Assembly (NCBI GenBank): GCA_046518185.1
Contig: JBKGRZ010000001.1
Coordinates: 1,240,001-1,304,000 of the forward strand
Source of the DNA: Scandinavium vulneris_A
GTDB taxonomy: Bacteria > Pseudomonadota > Gammaproteobacteria > Enterobacterales > Enterobacteriaceae
DNA: 64,000 nucleotides
Direction: 5' to 3'
The notes under the pieces are model-generated. The model was not told the origin of the DNA. It worked only from the letters and a program-made list of their open reading frames with translations, and did not search any database. Both the position numbers and the translations under genes were made by a program. Positions 26,698-35,716 of the stretch are shown one piece after another. Each line of letters begins with the position of its first letter. Position 1 is the first letter of the stretch.

Positions 26698-27846
26698 ATG
26701 TATGCATTAACCCATGGCCGAATTTATACCGGCCACGAAATTCTGGATGACCATGCGATTGTTATCGCCAATGGCCTGATTGAACAACTCTGCCCACTGG
26801 CCGATTTGCCGTCCGGGATTGAGCAACGCTCGTTAAATGGCGCCATTCTTGCTCCCGGTTTTATCGACGTCCAGCTGAATGGCTGCGGCGGCGTGCAGTT
26901 TAACGACAGCCCGGATGCGGTGACCGTTGAAACGCTGGAAATCATGCAGAAAGCCAATGAGCGATCTGGTTGCACCAGCTATCTGCCAACGCTGATCACC
27001 TCCAGCGATGACCTGATGAAGCAGGGTATCCGCGTGATGCGTGAATACCTGGCGAAACACCCTAATCAGGCGCTGGGTCTACATCTGGAAGGTCCGTGGC
27101 TGAATATCGTTAAGAAAGGGACGCATAACCCGGATTACGTGCGTAAGGCTGACGACGACCTGGTCGACTTCCTGTGTGCTAACGCCGATGTGATTACCAA
27201 GGTCACTCTGGCACCGGAAATGGTTCCTGCCCAAGTTATTACCCGTCTGGCTAACGCCGGAATTGTGGTCTCTGCGGGCCACTCCAACGCCACGCTGAAA
27301 GAAGCCAAAGCTGGCTTCCGCGCTGGCGTGACCTTCGCAACCCATCTGTATAACGCCATGCCGTACATCACCGGGCGTGAGCCGGGTCTGGCTGGCGCTA
27401 TTTTTGATGAACCGGACGTTTACTGCGGTATTATCGTCGATGGTCTTCACGTTGATTTCGCTAACGTTCGTAACGCCAAACGCCTGAAAGGTGACAAGCT
27501 TTGTCTGGTTACAGACGCCACCGCACCGGCAGGCGCGAATATTGAACAGTTCATTTTTGCTGGTAAAACAATATACTACCGGGATGGACTGTGCGTGGAT
27601 GAGAACGGCACCTTAAGCGGTTCCGCATTGACGATGATTGAAGGCGTACGTAACCTGGTGGAACACTGCGGTATCGCACTCGATGAAGTGCTGCGTATGG
27701 CCACGCTGTATCCGGCCCGTGCCATCGGCGTCGATAAGCAACTGGGCAGCATCGCCCCTGGCATGGTAGCCAACCTGACCGCGTTCACTCGCGATTATAA
27801 AATCACTAAGACCATCGTTAATGGTAACGAGGTCGTTGCTGAGTAA
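26698..27846 (+). CDS. nagA: N-acetylglucosamine-6-phosphate deacetylase
   Basis: A 382-residue amidohydrolase that removes acetate from GlcNAc6P, making the NagB substrate and removing the inducer of NagC. It has the metal ligand glutamate in LHLEGPW (about 131), the histidines in SAGHSNAT (about 195) and FATHLYNAM (about 216), and the catalytic aspartate in LVTDATAPAG (about 273). The ATG at 26698 gives the family start MYALTHGRI. An upstream in-frame ATG at 26680 adds six residues and lacks the better context. A small hairpin (26650-26671, CCGCCCC/GGGGCGG) lies between nagB and nagA. Confidence 0.98.
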   Translation: MYALTHGRIYTGHEILDDHAIVIANGLIEQLCPLADLPSGIEQRSLNGAILAPGFIDVQLNGCGGVQFNDSPDAVTVETLEIMQKANERSGCTSYLPTLITSSDDLMKQGIRVMREYLAKHPNQALGLHLEGPWLNIVKKGTHNPDYVRKADDDLVDFLCANADVITKVTLAPEMVPAQVITRLANAGIVVSAGHSNATLKEAKAGFRAGVTFATHLYNAMPYITGREPGLAGAIFDEPDVYCGIIVDGLHVDFANVRNAKRLKGDKLCLVTDATAPAGANIEQFIFAGKTIYYRDGLCVDENGTLSGSALTMIEGVRNLVEHCGIALDEVLRMATLYPARAIGVDKQLGSIAPGMVANLTAFTRDYKITKTIVNGNEVVAE

Positions 27847-27853
27847 GTAAAGT

Positions 27854-29074
27854 ATGACATCAGGCGGACACGCTCAAATTGGTAATGTTGACCTCGTTAA
27901 ACAACTTAACAGTGCGGCCGTTTACCGCCTGATTGATCAGCACGGACCAATCTCGCGCATTCAGATTGCCGAACAGAGCCAGCTCGCGCCCGCCAGCGTG
28001 ACCAAAATCACGCGTCAACTAATTGAACGCGGCCTGATCAAAGAAGTCGATCAGCAGGCCTCCACCGGGGGCCGCCGCGCGATTTCGATTATTACTGAAA
28101 CCCGCAATTTTCACGCCATCGGCGTGCGTCTGGGCCGACACGATACCACCCTCACGCTGTATGATCTAAGCAGTAAAGTCGTCGCCGAAGAGCATTATCC
28201 GTTGCCGGAACGCACCCAGGAAACCCTGGAACATGCGCTGCTCAACACCATCGCCACCTTTATTGAAAACAGCCAGCGCAAGATCCGCGAGCTGATAGCT
28301 ATCTCGGTTATCCTGCCGGGGTTGGTTGACCCAGAAAGCGGCGTGATCCGCTATATGCCGCACATTCCTGTGGAAAACTGGGGACTGGTTGGCGCGCTGG
28401 AAAAACGTTTTAACGTGACCTGTTTTGTCGGGCACGATATCCGCAGTCTGGCGCTCGCTGAGCACTATTTCGGTGCAACTCAGGACTGCGAAGATTCTAT
28501 TCTGGTGCGGGTGCATCGCGGCACCGGGGCTGGGATCATCTCGAACGGCCGCATTTTTATCGGCCGAAACGGCAACGTCGGCGAGATTGGCCATATTCAG
28601 GTGGATCCGCTTGGTGAACGTTGTCACTGCGGAAATTTCGGTTGTTTGGAAACCGTTGCGGCCAATGCGGCTATCGAGCAACGAGTACGCCAGCTGCTGG
28701 AAAAAGGCTACCAGAGCAAAGTCTCGCTTGATGACTGTAATATCAAAGCCATCTGCAAAGCCGCGAACAAAGGCGATGCCCTGGCCAGCGAAGTGATTGA
28801 GCATGTTGGCCGCCATCTCGGCAAAACTATCGCCATCGCCATCAACTTGTTTAACCCGCAGAAAGTGGTTATCGCCGGTGAAATCACCGAAGCGGAGAAA
28901 GTGCTGTTGCCTGCCATTCAGGGCTGCATCAATACCCAGGCGCTGAAAGCGTTTCGCCACAATCTGCCGGTAGTGCGTTCGGAGCTCGATCACCGCTCCG
29001 CCATTGGCGCCTTTGCTCTCGTCAAACGGTCAATGCTTAACGGTATGCTGCTCCAGCGACTGCTGGAAAGCTAA
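27854..29074 (+). CDS. nagC: N-acetylglucosamine repressor NagC
   Basis: A 406-residue ROK-family regulator. The N-terminal helix-turn-helix (QLNSAAVYRLIDQHGPISRI, then AEQSQLAPASVTKI) binds the NagC operators at nagE/nagB and chiP. The C-terminal ROK domain binds GlcNAc6P and has the zinc loop GERCHCGNFGCLE and the sugar-binding GNVGEIGHIQVD. It lies 7 bp after nagA, so the repressor is made from its own target operon. Confidence 0.98.
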   Translation: MTSGGHAQIGNVDLVKQLNSAAVYRLIDQHGPISRIQIAEQSQLAPASVTKITRQLIERGLIKEVDQQASTGGRRAISIITETRNFHAIGVRLGRHDTTLTLYDLSSKVVAEEHYPLPERTQETLEHALLNTIATFIENSQRKIRELIAISVILPGLVDPESGVIRYMPHIPVENWGLVGALEKRFNVTCFVGHDIRSLALAEHYFGATQDCEDSILVRVHRGTGAGIISNGRIFIGRNGNVGEIGHIQVDPLGERCHCGNFGCLETVAANAAIEQRVRQLLEKGYQSKVSLDDCNIKAICKAANKGDALASEVIEHVGRHLGKTIAIAINLFNPQKVVIAGEITEAEKVLLPAIQGCINTQALKAFRHNLPVVRSELDHRSAIGAFALVKRSMLNGMLLQRLLES

Positions 29075-29159
29075 ACCGCCTTCCTCCTCCCGCGCCTCAG
29101 GCGAACGGGAGGATAATGTGTATAATTACGCCTTTCTTAAATACGACGTCGGACTGTCC

Positions 29160-29912
29160 ATGACCATTCAGAACATCATTTGCGATATTGACGGCGTGCT
29201 GATGCACGATAACGTAGCCGTGCCCGGTGCAGCGGAGTTTTTGACCCGCGTGCTGGAAAAAGGCCTGCCGCTGGTATTGCTCACCAACTACCCTTCGCAG
29301 ACCGGGCAGGACCTGGCCAACCGTTTCGCCACCGCCGGTGTCGACGTGCCGGACAGCGTGTTTTATACCTCTGCGATGGCGACCGCGGATTTTCTGCGTC
29401 GCCAGGAAGGTAAGAAAGCCTATGTGGTGGGCGAAGGTGCACTGATCCACGAATTGTACAAAGCCGGTTTTACTATCACTGATGTGAATCCGGACTTCGT
29501 CATCGTGGGCGAGACCCGTTCCTTCAACTGGGAAATGATGCATAAAGCGGCGTTCTTTGTGGCCAACGGAGCGCGCTTTATCGCCACTAACCCGGATACG
29601 CATGGTCGTGGTTTTTATCCGGCCTGTGGGGCGTTGTGTGCGGGTATCGAGAAAATTTCTGGCCGCAAACCATTTTATGTCGGCAAACCGAGTCCATGGA
29701 TAATCCGCGCCGCGTTGAATAAAATGCAGGCCCACTCGGAACAGACGGTGATCGTCGGCGATAACCTACGCACCGACATTCTGGCAGGCTTCCAGGCCGG
29801 TCTGGAAACCATTCTGGTGCTTTCGGGGGTATCCACGGTGGATGATATCGATAGCATGCCGTTCAGGCCGTCATGGATTTACCCGTCGGTCGCTGAAATC
29901 GACGTCATTTAA
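29160..29912 (+). CDS. nagD: Ribonucleotide monophosphatase NagD
   Basis: A 250-residue HAD-family phosphatase, same length as E. coli NagD, which prefers UMP and GMP in vitro. The HAD motifs CDIDGVLMHD (nucleophile aspartate at about 9), LLTNYPSQTG, FYVGKPSPW and IVGDNLRTDI are all present. It is the last gene of nagBACD, and its role in amino-sugar use is unclear. The start is the ATG at 29160; upstream in-frame codons overlap the end of nagC and are rejected. Confidence 0.97.
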   Translation: MTIQNIICDIDGVLMHDNVAVPGAAEFLTRVLEKGLPLVLLTNYPSQTGQDLANRFATAGVDVPDSVFYTSAMATADFLRRQEGKKAYVVGEGALIHELYKAGFTITDVNPDFVIVGETRSFNWEMMHKAAFFVANGARFIATNPDTHGRGFYPACGALCAGIEKISGRKPFYVGKPSPWIIRAALNKMQAHSEQTVIVGDNLRTDILAGFQAGLETILVLSGVSTVDDIDSMPFRPSWIYPSVAEIDVI

Positions 29913-29918
29913 TGCATG

Positions 29919-29951
29919 TGCCCGGCGGCGCTTGCTGCGTGCCGGGTCTAC
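29919..29951. repeat. REP-like palindrome after nagD
   Basis: TGCCCGGCGGCGCTTGCTGC then GTGCCGGGTCTAC has the form of an enterobacterial REP unit: GCCCGG and CCGGG arms, an internal GCGCTT loop and a trailing CTAC. It lies 6 bp after nagD, where it probably protects the 3' end of the operon mRNA. The remaining AT-rich DNA to 30176 must hold the asnB promoter. Confidence 0.7.
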
Positions 29952-30176
29952 ATTCCTTCCTCGCAAACATAAAACACCATCTAATAAAACACGCCAAAAA
30001 ATGCATAATCGTCAATAACCGCGACTTAATGCTGCGCGTTTTTCACTATTCTCTAATCCTCATTGCATTATTTTCTTTCAGCCCGGTAATTCTCTTGCGC
30101 AGGCGGTCGCTTTCCGGCATTTTTTAAGTCATGCAACGCCACAACAACACGCTACAGAATTAACGGAGAAGTCGCT

Positions 30177-31841
30177 ATGTGTTCTATTTTCGGTGTACTG
30201 GATATCAAAACGGACGCGGTCGAGCTGCGTAAAAAAGCGCTGGAGCTCTCCCGTCTGATGCGCCATCGCGGCCCGGACTGGTCAGGTGTATATGCCAGTG
30301 ATAAAGCCATCCTTGTCCACGAACGCCTGTCGATTGTCGACGTCAACGCCGGTGCCCAGCCGCTGTACAACGAAAAGAAAACCCACGCGCTGGCTGTGAA
30401 CGGTGAAATCTACAACCATCAGGCTCTGCGCGCTGAATACGGCGACCGCTACCCGTTCCAGACCGGTTCTGACTGCGAAGTCATTCTCGCGTTGTATCAG
30501 GAAAAGGGCCCGGAATTCCTCGACGATTTACAGGGCATGTTCGCTTTTGCGCTGTACGACAGTGAAAAAGACGCGTATCTGATTGGCCGCGATCACCTCG
30601 GGATCATCCCGCTGTATATGGGCCACGACGAGCACGGTAACCTGTACGTAGCGTCTGAAATGAAAGCCCTGGTGCCGGTATGCCGCAGCATTAAAGAGTT
30701 CCCGGCGGGCAGCTATCTGTGGAGCCAGGACGGCGAAATTCGTCCTTATTACCAGCGTGACTGGTTCAGCTACGATGCGGTCAAAGACAACGTGACCGAC
30801 AAAGCCGAGCTGCGTCAGGCACTGGAAGAGTCCGTTAAAAGCCACCTGATGTCTGATGTGCCTTACGGCGTTCTGCTCTCCGGCGGTCTGGATTCGTCTG
30901 TTATCTCTGCTATCACCAAAAAATATGCCGCACGCCGGGTAGAGGATCAGGAGCAGTCTGAAGCCTGGTGGCCGCAGCTGCACTCCTTCGCCGTTGGCCT
31001 CGTGGGCTCACCGGACCTGAAAGCGGCGCAGGAAGTCGCCCACCATCTCGGCACCGTGCACCACGAAATTCATTTCACCGAGCAGGAAGGCCTGGACGCT
31101 ATCCGCGACGTGATTTATCACATCGAAACCTACGACGTGACCACGATTCGTGCCTCAACGCCAATGTATTTGATGTCGCGTAAAATCAAAGCGATGGGCA
31201 TCAAGATGGTGCTGTCGGGTGAGGGTTCTGACGAAGTGTTCGGCGGCTACCTGTACTTCCATAAGGCACCTGACGCTAAGGAACTGCACGAAGAAACCGT
31301 GCGTAAACTGCAGGCGCTGCATATGTTTGACTGTGCGCGTGCCAACAAAGCGATGTCAGCCTGGGGCGTTGAAGCGCGCGTGCCGTTCCTCGACAAGAAA
31401 TTCCTCGACGTGGCGATGCGCATTAACCCGCAGGATAAAATGTGCGGCAACGGCAAAATGGAAAAACACATTCTGCGTGAATGTTTTGAATCCTATCTGC
31501 CAGCGAGCGTGGCGTGGCGTCAGAAAGAGCAATTCTCTGACGGCGTAGGCTACAGCTGGATTGACACCCTGAAAGAAGTGGCGGCGAAGCAGGTGACGGA
31601 TAAACAACTGGAAACCGCCAGCTTCCGCTTCCCGTACAACACACCGTCGTCTAAAGAAGGGTATCTGTACCGCGAAATTTTTGAAGAATTGTTCCCGCTG
31701 CCAAGCGCTGCGGAGTGCGTGCCGGGTGGCCCGTCCGTTGCCTGTTCGTCGGCTAAAGCTATCGAGTGGGATGAAGCGTTCAAAACCATGAACGATCCAT
31801 CAGGCCGTGCTGTCGGCGTTCACCAGTCCGCCTACAAATAA
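30177..31841 (+). CDS. asnB: Asparagine synthetase B (glutamine-hydrolysing)
   Basis: A 554-residue enzyme making asparagine from aspartate, ATP and glutamine; same length as E. coli. The N-terminal glutaminase domain begins MCSIFGV with the catalytic cysteine at position 2 (exposed after Met removal). It carries RLSIVD and NGEIYNH. The synthetase domain has the ATP pyrophosphatase loop LLSGGLDSSVIS and GEGSDEVFGGY. It follows AACGGAG at a good distance and is monocistronic, ending at a UUCG terminator. Confidence 0.99.
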   Translation: MCSIFGVLDIKTDAVELRKKALELSRLMRHRGPDWSGVYASDKAILVHERLSIVDVNAGAQPLYNEKKTHALAVNGEIYNHQALRAEYGDRYPFQTGSDCEVILALYQEKGPEFLDDLQGMFAFALYDSEKDAYLIGRDHLGIIPLYMGHDEHGNLYVASEMKALVPVCRSIKEFPAGSYLWSQDGEIRPYYQRDWFSYDAVKDNVTDKAELRQALEESVKSHLMSDVPYGVLLSGGLDSSVISAITKKYAARRVEDQEQSEAWWPQLHSFAVGLVGSPDLKAAQEVAHHLGTVHHEIHFTEQEGLDAIRDVIYHIETYDVTTIRASTPMYLMSRKIKAMGIKMVLSGEGSDEVFGGYLYFHKAPDAKELHEETVRKLQALHMFDCARANKAMSAWGVEARVPFLDKKFLDVAMRINPQDKMCGNGKMEKHILRECFESYLPASVAWRQKEQFSDGVGYSWIDTLKEVAAKQVTDKQLETASFRFPYNTPSSKEGYLYREIFEELFPLPSAAECVPGGPSVACSSAKAIEWDEAFKTMNDPSGRAVGVHQSAYK

Positions 31842-31858
31842 TGTCTTGTTTTTGATTC

Positions 31859-31880
31859 AGGGCCCTTCGGGGCCCTTTTG
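31859..31880 (+). terminator. Rho-independent terminator of asnB
   Basis: A 7-bp perfect stem AGGGCCC/GGGCCCT with a TTCG tetraloop is followed by TTTT. It lies about 18 bp after the asnB stop. Confidence 0.93.
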
Positions 31881-32004
31881 TCATTTATCAGCGGTAATCT
31901 GGCGATAAAAAAGGCGTAATAATCAATTTTTGCCGATAAATTCGCCTCGCTGTTCGCAACCTAACCAAACAGTCACATTCCAGCGATTTTCCTTGAAAAA
32001 GAAG

Positions 32005-32033
32005 TTGACGCTTATTGGCTCAATACGCATAAT
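32005..32033 (+). promoter_or_regulatory. Promoter of the eight-gene tRNA operon
   Basis: A -35 TTGACG and a -10 CATAAT are separated by 17 bp and followed by a GC-rich discriminator (GCGCCCCGC). This is the hallmark of stringently controlled stable-RNA promoters. It is 39 bp before the first tRNA. Confidence 0.88.
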
Positions 32034-32072
32034 GCGCCCCGCAACGCCGATAAGGTAACGCGAAAAAAAGAT

Positions 32073-32149
32073 GGCTACGTAGCTCAGTTGGTTAGAGCAC
32101 ATCACTCATAATGATGGGGTCACAGGTTCGAATCCCGTCGTAGCCACCA
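32073..32149 (+). tRNA. metT: tRNA-Met (CAT), elongator
   Basis: A 77-nt cloverleaf with encoded CCA, acceptor stem GGCTACG/CGTAGCC, anticodon CAT and GGTTCGAATCC in the T arm. It is the first gene of the operon that corresponds to E. coli metT-leuW-glnU-glnW-metU-glnV-glnX. It is identical in sequence to the metU copy at 32478. Confidence 0.97.
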
Positions 32150-32158
32150 TCTTTTTTT

Positions 32159-32243
32159 GCGGGAGTGGCGAAATTGGTAGACGCACCAGATTTAGGTTCT
32201 GGCGCCGCAAGGTGTGCGAGTTCAAGTCTCGCCTCCCGCACCA
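32159..32243 (+). tRNA. leuW: tRNA-Leu (TAG)
   Basis: An 85-nt class II tRNA with a long variable arm, acceptor stem GCGGGAG/CTCCCGC, anticodon loop TTTAGGT (anticodon TAG) and encoded CCA. It lies 9 bp after metT. Confidence 0.97.
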
Positions 32244-32264
32244 TTTCCAAAAGCGTTGCACGGA

Positions 32265-32339
32265 TGGGGTATCGCCAAGCGGTAAGGCACCGGTTTTTGA
32301 TACCGGCATTCCCTGGTTCGAATCCAGGTACCCCAGCCA
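32265..32339 (+). tRNA. glnU: tRNA-Gln (TTG)
   Basis: A 75-nt tRNA with acceptor stem TGGGGTA/TACCCCA, anticodon loop TTTTGAT (anticodon TTG), T arm CCTGGTTCGAATCCAGG and encoded CCA. It is identical to the next gene. Confidence 0.97.
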
Positions 32340-32376
32340 TTTTTCCCTGACTAAGCATTTTTTCGCGTGAGTCATT

Positions 32377-32451
32377 TGGGGTATCGCCAAGCGGTAAGGC
32401 ACCGGTTTTTGATACCGGCATTCCCTGGTTCGAATCCAGGTACCCCAGCCA
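32377..32451 (+). tRNA. glnW: tRNA-Gln (TTG)
   Basis: A 75-nt second copy of the TTG tRNA-Gln, identical to glnU, separated from it by 37 bp of unrelated spacer. Confidence 0.97.
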
Positions 32452-32477
32452 GTCAGGCACTGGCAAAACAAAATTCA

Positions 32478-32554
32478 GGCTACGTAGCTCAGTTGGTTAG
32501 AGCACATCACTCATAATGATGGGGTCACAGGTTCGAATCCCGTCGTAGCCACCA
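32478..32554 (+). tRNA. metU: tRNA-Met (CAT), elongator
   Basis: A 77-nt exact copy of metT. The spacer before it is 26 bp. Confidence 0.97.
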
Positions 32555-32560
32555 AATTCT

Positions 32561-32635
32561 TGGGGTGTCGCCAAGCGGTAAGGCTCTGGTTTCTGATACC
32601 AGCATACCGGGGTTCGAATCCCTGCACCCCAGCCA
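32561..32635 (+). tRNA. glnV: tRNA-Gln (CTG)
   Basis: A 75-nt tRNA with acceptor stem TGGGGTG/CACCCCA, anticodon loop TTCTGAT (anticodon CTG), T arm CCGGGGTTCGAATCCCTG and encoded CCA. The spacer from metU is only 6 bp. Confidence 0.96.
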
Positions 32636-32675
32636 ATTTAGTAAACGATGAACCAAAACTGAAAAGAACACCTGA

Positions 32676-32750
32676 TGGGGTGTCGCCAAGCGGTAAGGCA
32701 CTGGTTTCTGATACCAGCATTCCGGGGTTCGAATCCCTGCACCCCAGCCA
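32676..32750 (+). tRNA. glnX: tRNA-Gln (CTG)
   Basis: A 75-nt tRNA that differs from glnV at only two positions, one in the D-arm side (GGCA for GGCT) and one in the variable region (ATTCC for ATACC). Both copies share the TGGGGTG acceptor stem. Confidence 0.96.
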
Positions 32751-32786
32751 CTTTTTCAGTCTCATCGTCAGCATCAAAAAATCTGT

Positions 32787-32861
32787 TGGGGTATCGCCAA
32801 GCGGTAAGGCTCTGGTTTCTGATACCAGCATTCCGAGGTTCGAATCCTCGTACCCCAGCCA
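32787..32861 (+). tRNA. tRNA-Gln (CTG), additional eighth gene
   Basis: A 75-nt tRNA with anticodon CTG but with the TGGGGTA/TACCCCA acceptor stem of the TTG type and its own T arm CCGAGGTTCGAATCCTCG. The E. coli operon has seven genes; this is an eighth. As I recall them, its acceptor and T arms resemble E. coli glnV/glnX more than the two CTG genes upstream do. Confidence 0.96.
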
Positions 32862-32869
32862 CATAAAAC

Positions 32870-32897
32870 AAAAAGCTCGCTTCGGCGGGCTTTTTTG
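32870..32897 (+). terminator. Rho-independent terminator of the tRNA operon
   Basis: The stem AGCTCGC/GCGGGCT (one T-G pair) with a TTCG loop is flanked by an A run and followed by TTTTTT. It starts about 9 bp after the last tRNA. Confidence 0.92.
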
Positions 32898-32963
32898 TTT
32901 TCATGCTTCAGCCTTGAAAGAAAATAGAAACAGGCCGCCGCGATATCACGACGGCCTGCCTTG

Positions 32964-34139
32964 TTACAACCCTAACGCATACTTCAGCGCCTGACGTTTG
33001 AGCACGCCTGCACGCTCGGCGGCCATCAGGCCGATATTGCGCAGCATTCTCAGCGGGGCGAGATCGTTGCTGAAGCTGGCATAAAACAGATCCATGCCGG
33101 ATTGCATTAAATAGTTATCCGCCATTCTGCGGGTCTGGTAGCGCTTGAGCACCGGCAGACTCGCCCAATCTTCGCCGTGGCTGCGGGCATTAATCAGAAC
33201 GTCCAGCAGCGCATCGACGTCACGATATCCCAAATTAACGCCCTGCCCGGCCAACGGATGAATGGTATGGGCGGCATCCCCCACTAATGCAAGTCCAGGC
33301 TGAACGTAGCGCAACGCATGGCGGCGGGTCAGCGGAAATGCCCCGGCGGCAACCGGTTTGATATGGCCCAACCGCGACGGAAAGGTCCGCACAATCTCCT
33401 GCTGCAGTTGTTCTAACGACAGCGTCTGTAGCTGACGAATACGGGCCGGGGTGTCATACCACACCAGCGAGGCCCAGTGTTCGAACAGCGGTAAAAAGGC
33501 ACGCGGCCCGTTCGGCGTAAACTGCTGCCAGGTACTGTCCCCCGGTTCCGCTTCGCACTCGACGGTAATCAGCATGCAGGACTGGGGATATTGCCAGGCG
33601 TGAACGCCAATCCCGGCCATCTGCCGCACCTGAGAATTTGCGCCATCGGCACCTATCACCAGTTTCGCCTGCATTTCGCTGCCGTCGGTAAAGCCCAGCA
33701 GATAACCCTCAGTGCCATGCAGCATCGTTTCCAGCGAGGAAGGCACACACAGCGTGACCTTGTCATGCGCCTCCAGCGCCTGCCACAACGCGAGTTGCAG
33801 CACGTTATTCTCCACCATGTAACCGAGTTCCGGCAGCTTAAGCTCCGAGGCGTTAAACACCACGTGCGCGCTTTCCCATTCCCAGGTTTCCAGTTGGCGA
33901 TAACGGTGGGTGCGCATGGCATGAATAGCATCCCACACGCCAAGCCCGCGCAACAGGCCAACCGACGAGGCACTTATGGCCGAGATCCGCACATCCGGCG
34001 GGCTCGCCGCATCAAATGCGGGCGGCGTGGTTTGCTCTATCACGGTCACGCTGAATCCCTGCTGTGCCAGGCCCAGGGCCAGCGCTGCGCCGACCATTCC
34101 GCCACCGACAATGGCGACATCAGTATGTTGATTGCTCAT
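32964..34139 (-). CDS. ubiF: 3-demethoxyubiquinol 3-hydroxylase UbiF
   Basis: A 391-residue FAD monooxygenase that adds the last ring hydroxyl in aerobic ubiquinone synthesis; same length as E. coli. It has the N-terminal dinucleotide motif AIVGGGMVGAALALGLAQQG, the DG motif region VIGADGANSQVRQ and the second FAD motif GDAAHTIHPLAGQGVNLG. The start ATG at 34139 is preceded by a GGAAACGAG stretch. It is divergent from miaB. Confidence 0.97.
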   Translation of the reverse strand: MSNQHTDVAIVGGGMVGAALALGLAQQGFSVTVIEQTTPPAFDAASPPDVRISAISASSVGLLRGLGVWDAIHAMRTHRYRQLETWEWESAHVVFNASELKLPELGYMVENNVLQLALWQALEAHDKVTLCVPSSLETMLHGTEGYLLGFTDGSEMQAKLVIGADGANSQVRQMAGIGVHAWQYPQSCMLITVECEAEPGDSTWQQFTPNGPRAFLPLFEHWASLVWYDTPARIRQLQTLSLEQLQQEIVRTFPSRLGHIKPVAAGAFPLTRRHALRYVQPGLALVGDAAHTIHPLAGQGVNLGYRDVDALLDVLINARSHGEDWASLPVLKRYQTRRMADNYLMQSGMDLFYASFSNDLAPLRMLRNIGLMAAERAGVLKRQALKYALGL

Positions 34140-34282
34140 GGCTCGTTTCCTTAAACCTCAATCCCTTAAGTTTACCGGATTTTTTGTCCTTTGGGCGTTG
34201 AGTCGGTCATACTGGTCACACTCGCTGCAAAGCATTACAATACGCGCCCTGCGTTCCCCTGAGCATGAGCAAAGCTAAGTCG

Positions 34283-35716
34283 ATGACAAAAAAACTCCAT
34301 ATTAAAACCTGGGGCTGTCAGATGAACGAGTACGATTCATCAAAGATGGCCGATCTGCTGGATGCCACCCACGGCTATCAACTGACCGATAACGCGGAAG
34401 AAGCCGATGTACTGCTGCTGAACACCTGCTCGATTCGTGAGAAGGCGCAGGAGAAAGTGTTCCATCAGTTGGGTCGCTGGAAGCTCATCAAAGCGAAACG
34501 CCCAGATGTAATCATTGGCATCGGCGGCTGCGTCGCGTCTCAGGAAGGCAAACTGATCCGCCAGCGCGCTCACTATGTCGATATCATTTTTGGCCCACAG
34601 ACCCTGCACCGCCTGCCGGAAATGATTAATACCATTCGCGGCATGCGCGATCGCCGTAAGCCGATCATCGATGTCAGCTTCCCGGAAATTGAAAAATTTG
34701 ACCGCCTGCCGGAGCCGCGTGCCGATGGCCCGACCGCGTTTGTGTCGATCATGGAAGGCTGCAACAAATACTGCACCTACTGCGTCGTGCCCTACACGCG
34801 TGGTGAAGAAGTCAGCCGTCCTTGCGATGATATCCTGTTTGAAATCGCACAGTTGGCCGCTCAGGGCGTGCGTGAGATTCACCTGCTTGGCCAGAACGTA
34901 AACGCCTGGCGCGGCGAAAACTACGACGGCAGCACCGGTTCGTTTGCTGAATTGCTGCGTCTGGTTGCGGCCATTGACGGCATCGACCGCATTCGCTTCA
35001 CCACCAGCCACCCTATCGAGTTCACCCATGACATTATCGACGTCTATCGCGATACGCCAGAACTGGTGAGCTTCCTGCATCTGCCGGTGCAGAGCGGGTC
35101 TGACCGCGTGCTGAACCTGATGGGTCGCACGCATACCGCGCTGGAATATAAAGCCACTATTCGTAAGCTGCGCGAAGCGCGCCCGGATATTCAAATCAGC
35201 TCTGACTTCATCGTCGGCTTCCCGGGGGAAACCAACGAGGACTTCGAGAAGACCATGAAGCTGATTGCCGACGTCAATATGGACGTCAGCTACAGCTTTA
35301 TCTTCTCTGCACGTCCTGGGACACCGGCGGCGGATATGGTTGATGACGTTTCGGAAGAAGATAAGAAACAGCGTCTGTATATTTTGCAGGAGCGCCTCAA
35401 CCAGCAGGCAATGGCCTGGAGCCGCCGTATGGTCGGCACCGTCCAGCGTATTTTGGTCGAAGGCACATCGCGTAAGAGCCTGATGGAGCTGACCGGGCGC
35501 ACGGAAAATAACCGCGTGGTCAACTTCGAAGGGACGCCGGATATGGTCGGTAAATTCGTCGATGTGGAAATCACCGACGTGTATACCAACTCCCTGCGCG
35601 GCAAAGTCGTTCGCACCGAAGCGGAGATGGGCCTGCGCGTGGCGGAATCACCGGAATCCGTGATTGCCCGTACTCGTAAAGAAAACGATCTCGGCGTGGG
35701 CACTTTCCAGCCGTGA
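34283..35716 (+). CDS. miaB: tRNA-2-methylthio-N6-dimethylallyladenosine synthase MiaB
   Basis: A 477-residue radical-SAM methylthiotransferase acting on A37 of tRNAs that read UNN codons. The N-terminal domain has the three cluster cysteines (GCQMNEYDS, NTCSIREKA, GGCVASQ). The radical-SAM motif is CNKYCTYCVVP. The C-terminal TRAM domain (RILVEGTSRKS onward) binds RNA. I chose the ATG at 34283 (MTKKLHIKTWGC), the family start; an in-frame ATG at 34265 would add MSKAKS and cannot be ruled out. A small insert (about residues 126-131) makes it slightly longer than E. coli MiaB (474). Confidence 0.97.
   Translation: MTKKLHIKTWGCQMNEYDSSKMADLLDATHGYQLTDNAEEADVLLLNTCSIREKAQEKVFHQLGRWKLIKAKRPDVIIGIGGCVASQEGKLIRQRAHYVDIIFGPQTLHRLPEMINTIRGMRDRRKPIIDVSFPEIEKFDRLPEPRADGPTAFVSIMEGCNKYCTYCVVPYTRGEEVSRPCDDILFEIAQLAAQGVREIHLLGQNVNAWRGENYDGSTGSFAELLRLVAAIDGIDRIRFTTSHPIEFTHDIIDVYRDTPELVSFLHLPVQSGSDRVLNLMGRTHTALEYKATIRKLREARPDIQISSDFIVGFPGETNEDFEKTMKLIADVNMDVSYSFIFSARPGTPAADMVDDVSEEDKKQRLYILQERLNQQAMAWSRRMVGTVQRILVEGTSRKSLMELTGRTENNRVVNFEGTPDMVGKFVDVEITDVYTNSLRGKVVRTEAEMGLRVAESPESVIARTRKENDLGVGTFQP

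Noticed and set aside
32073..32861. Regularly spaced repeats that look like a CRISPR array
   Set aside because: The repeats are eight tRNA genes with full cloverleaf folds and encoded CCA; spacers vary from 6 to 40 bp.
32073..32900. Integration site for a phage or island at the tRNA operon
   Set aside because: No integrase, no direct repeat of a tRNA 3' end outside the operon, and both flanks match E. coli order.
32092..32904. Several open frames on the minus strand across the tRNA operon with repeated motifs such as GYLDSNQGMPVSKTGALPLG
   Set aside because: These repeats are the reverse translation of successive tRNA genes, a known source of false proteins.
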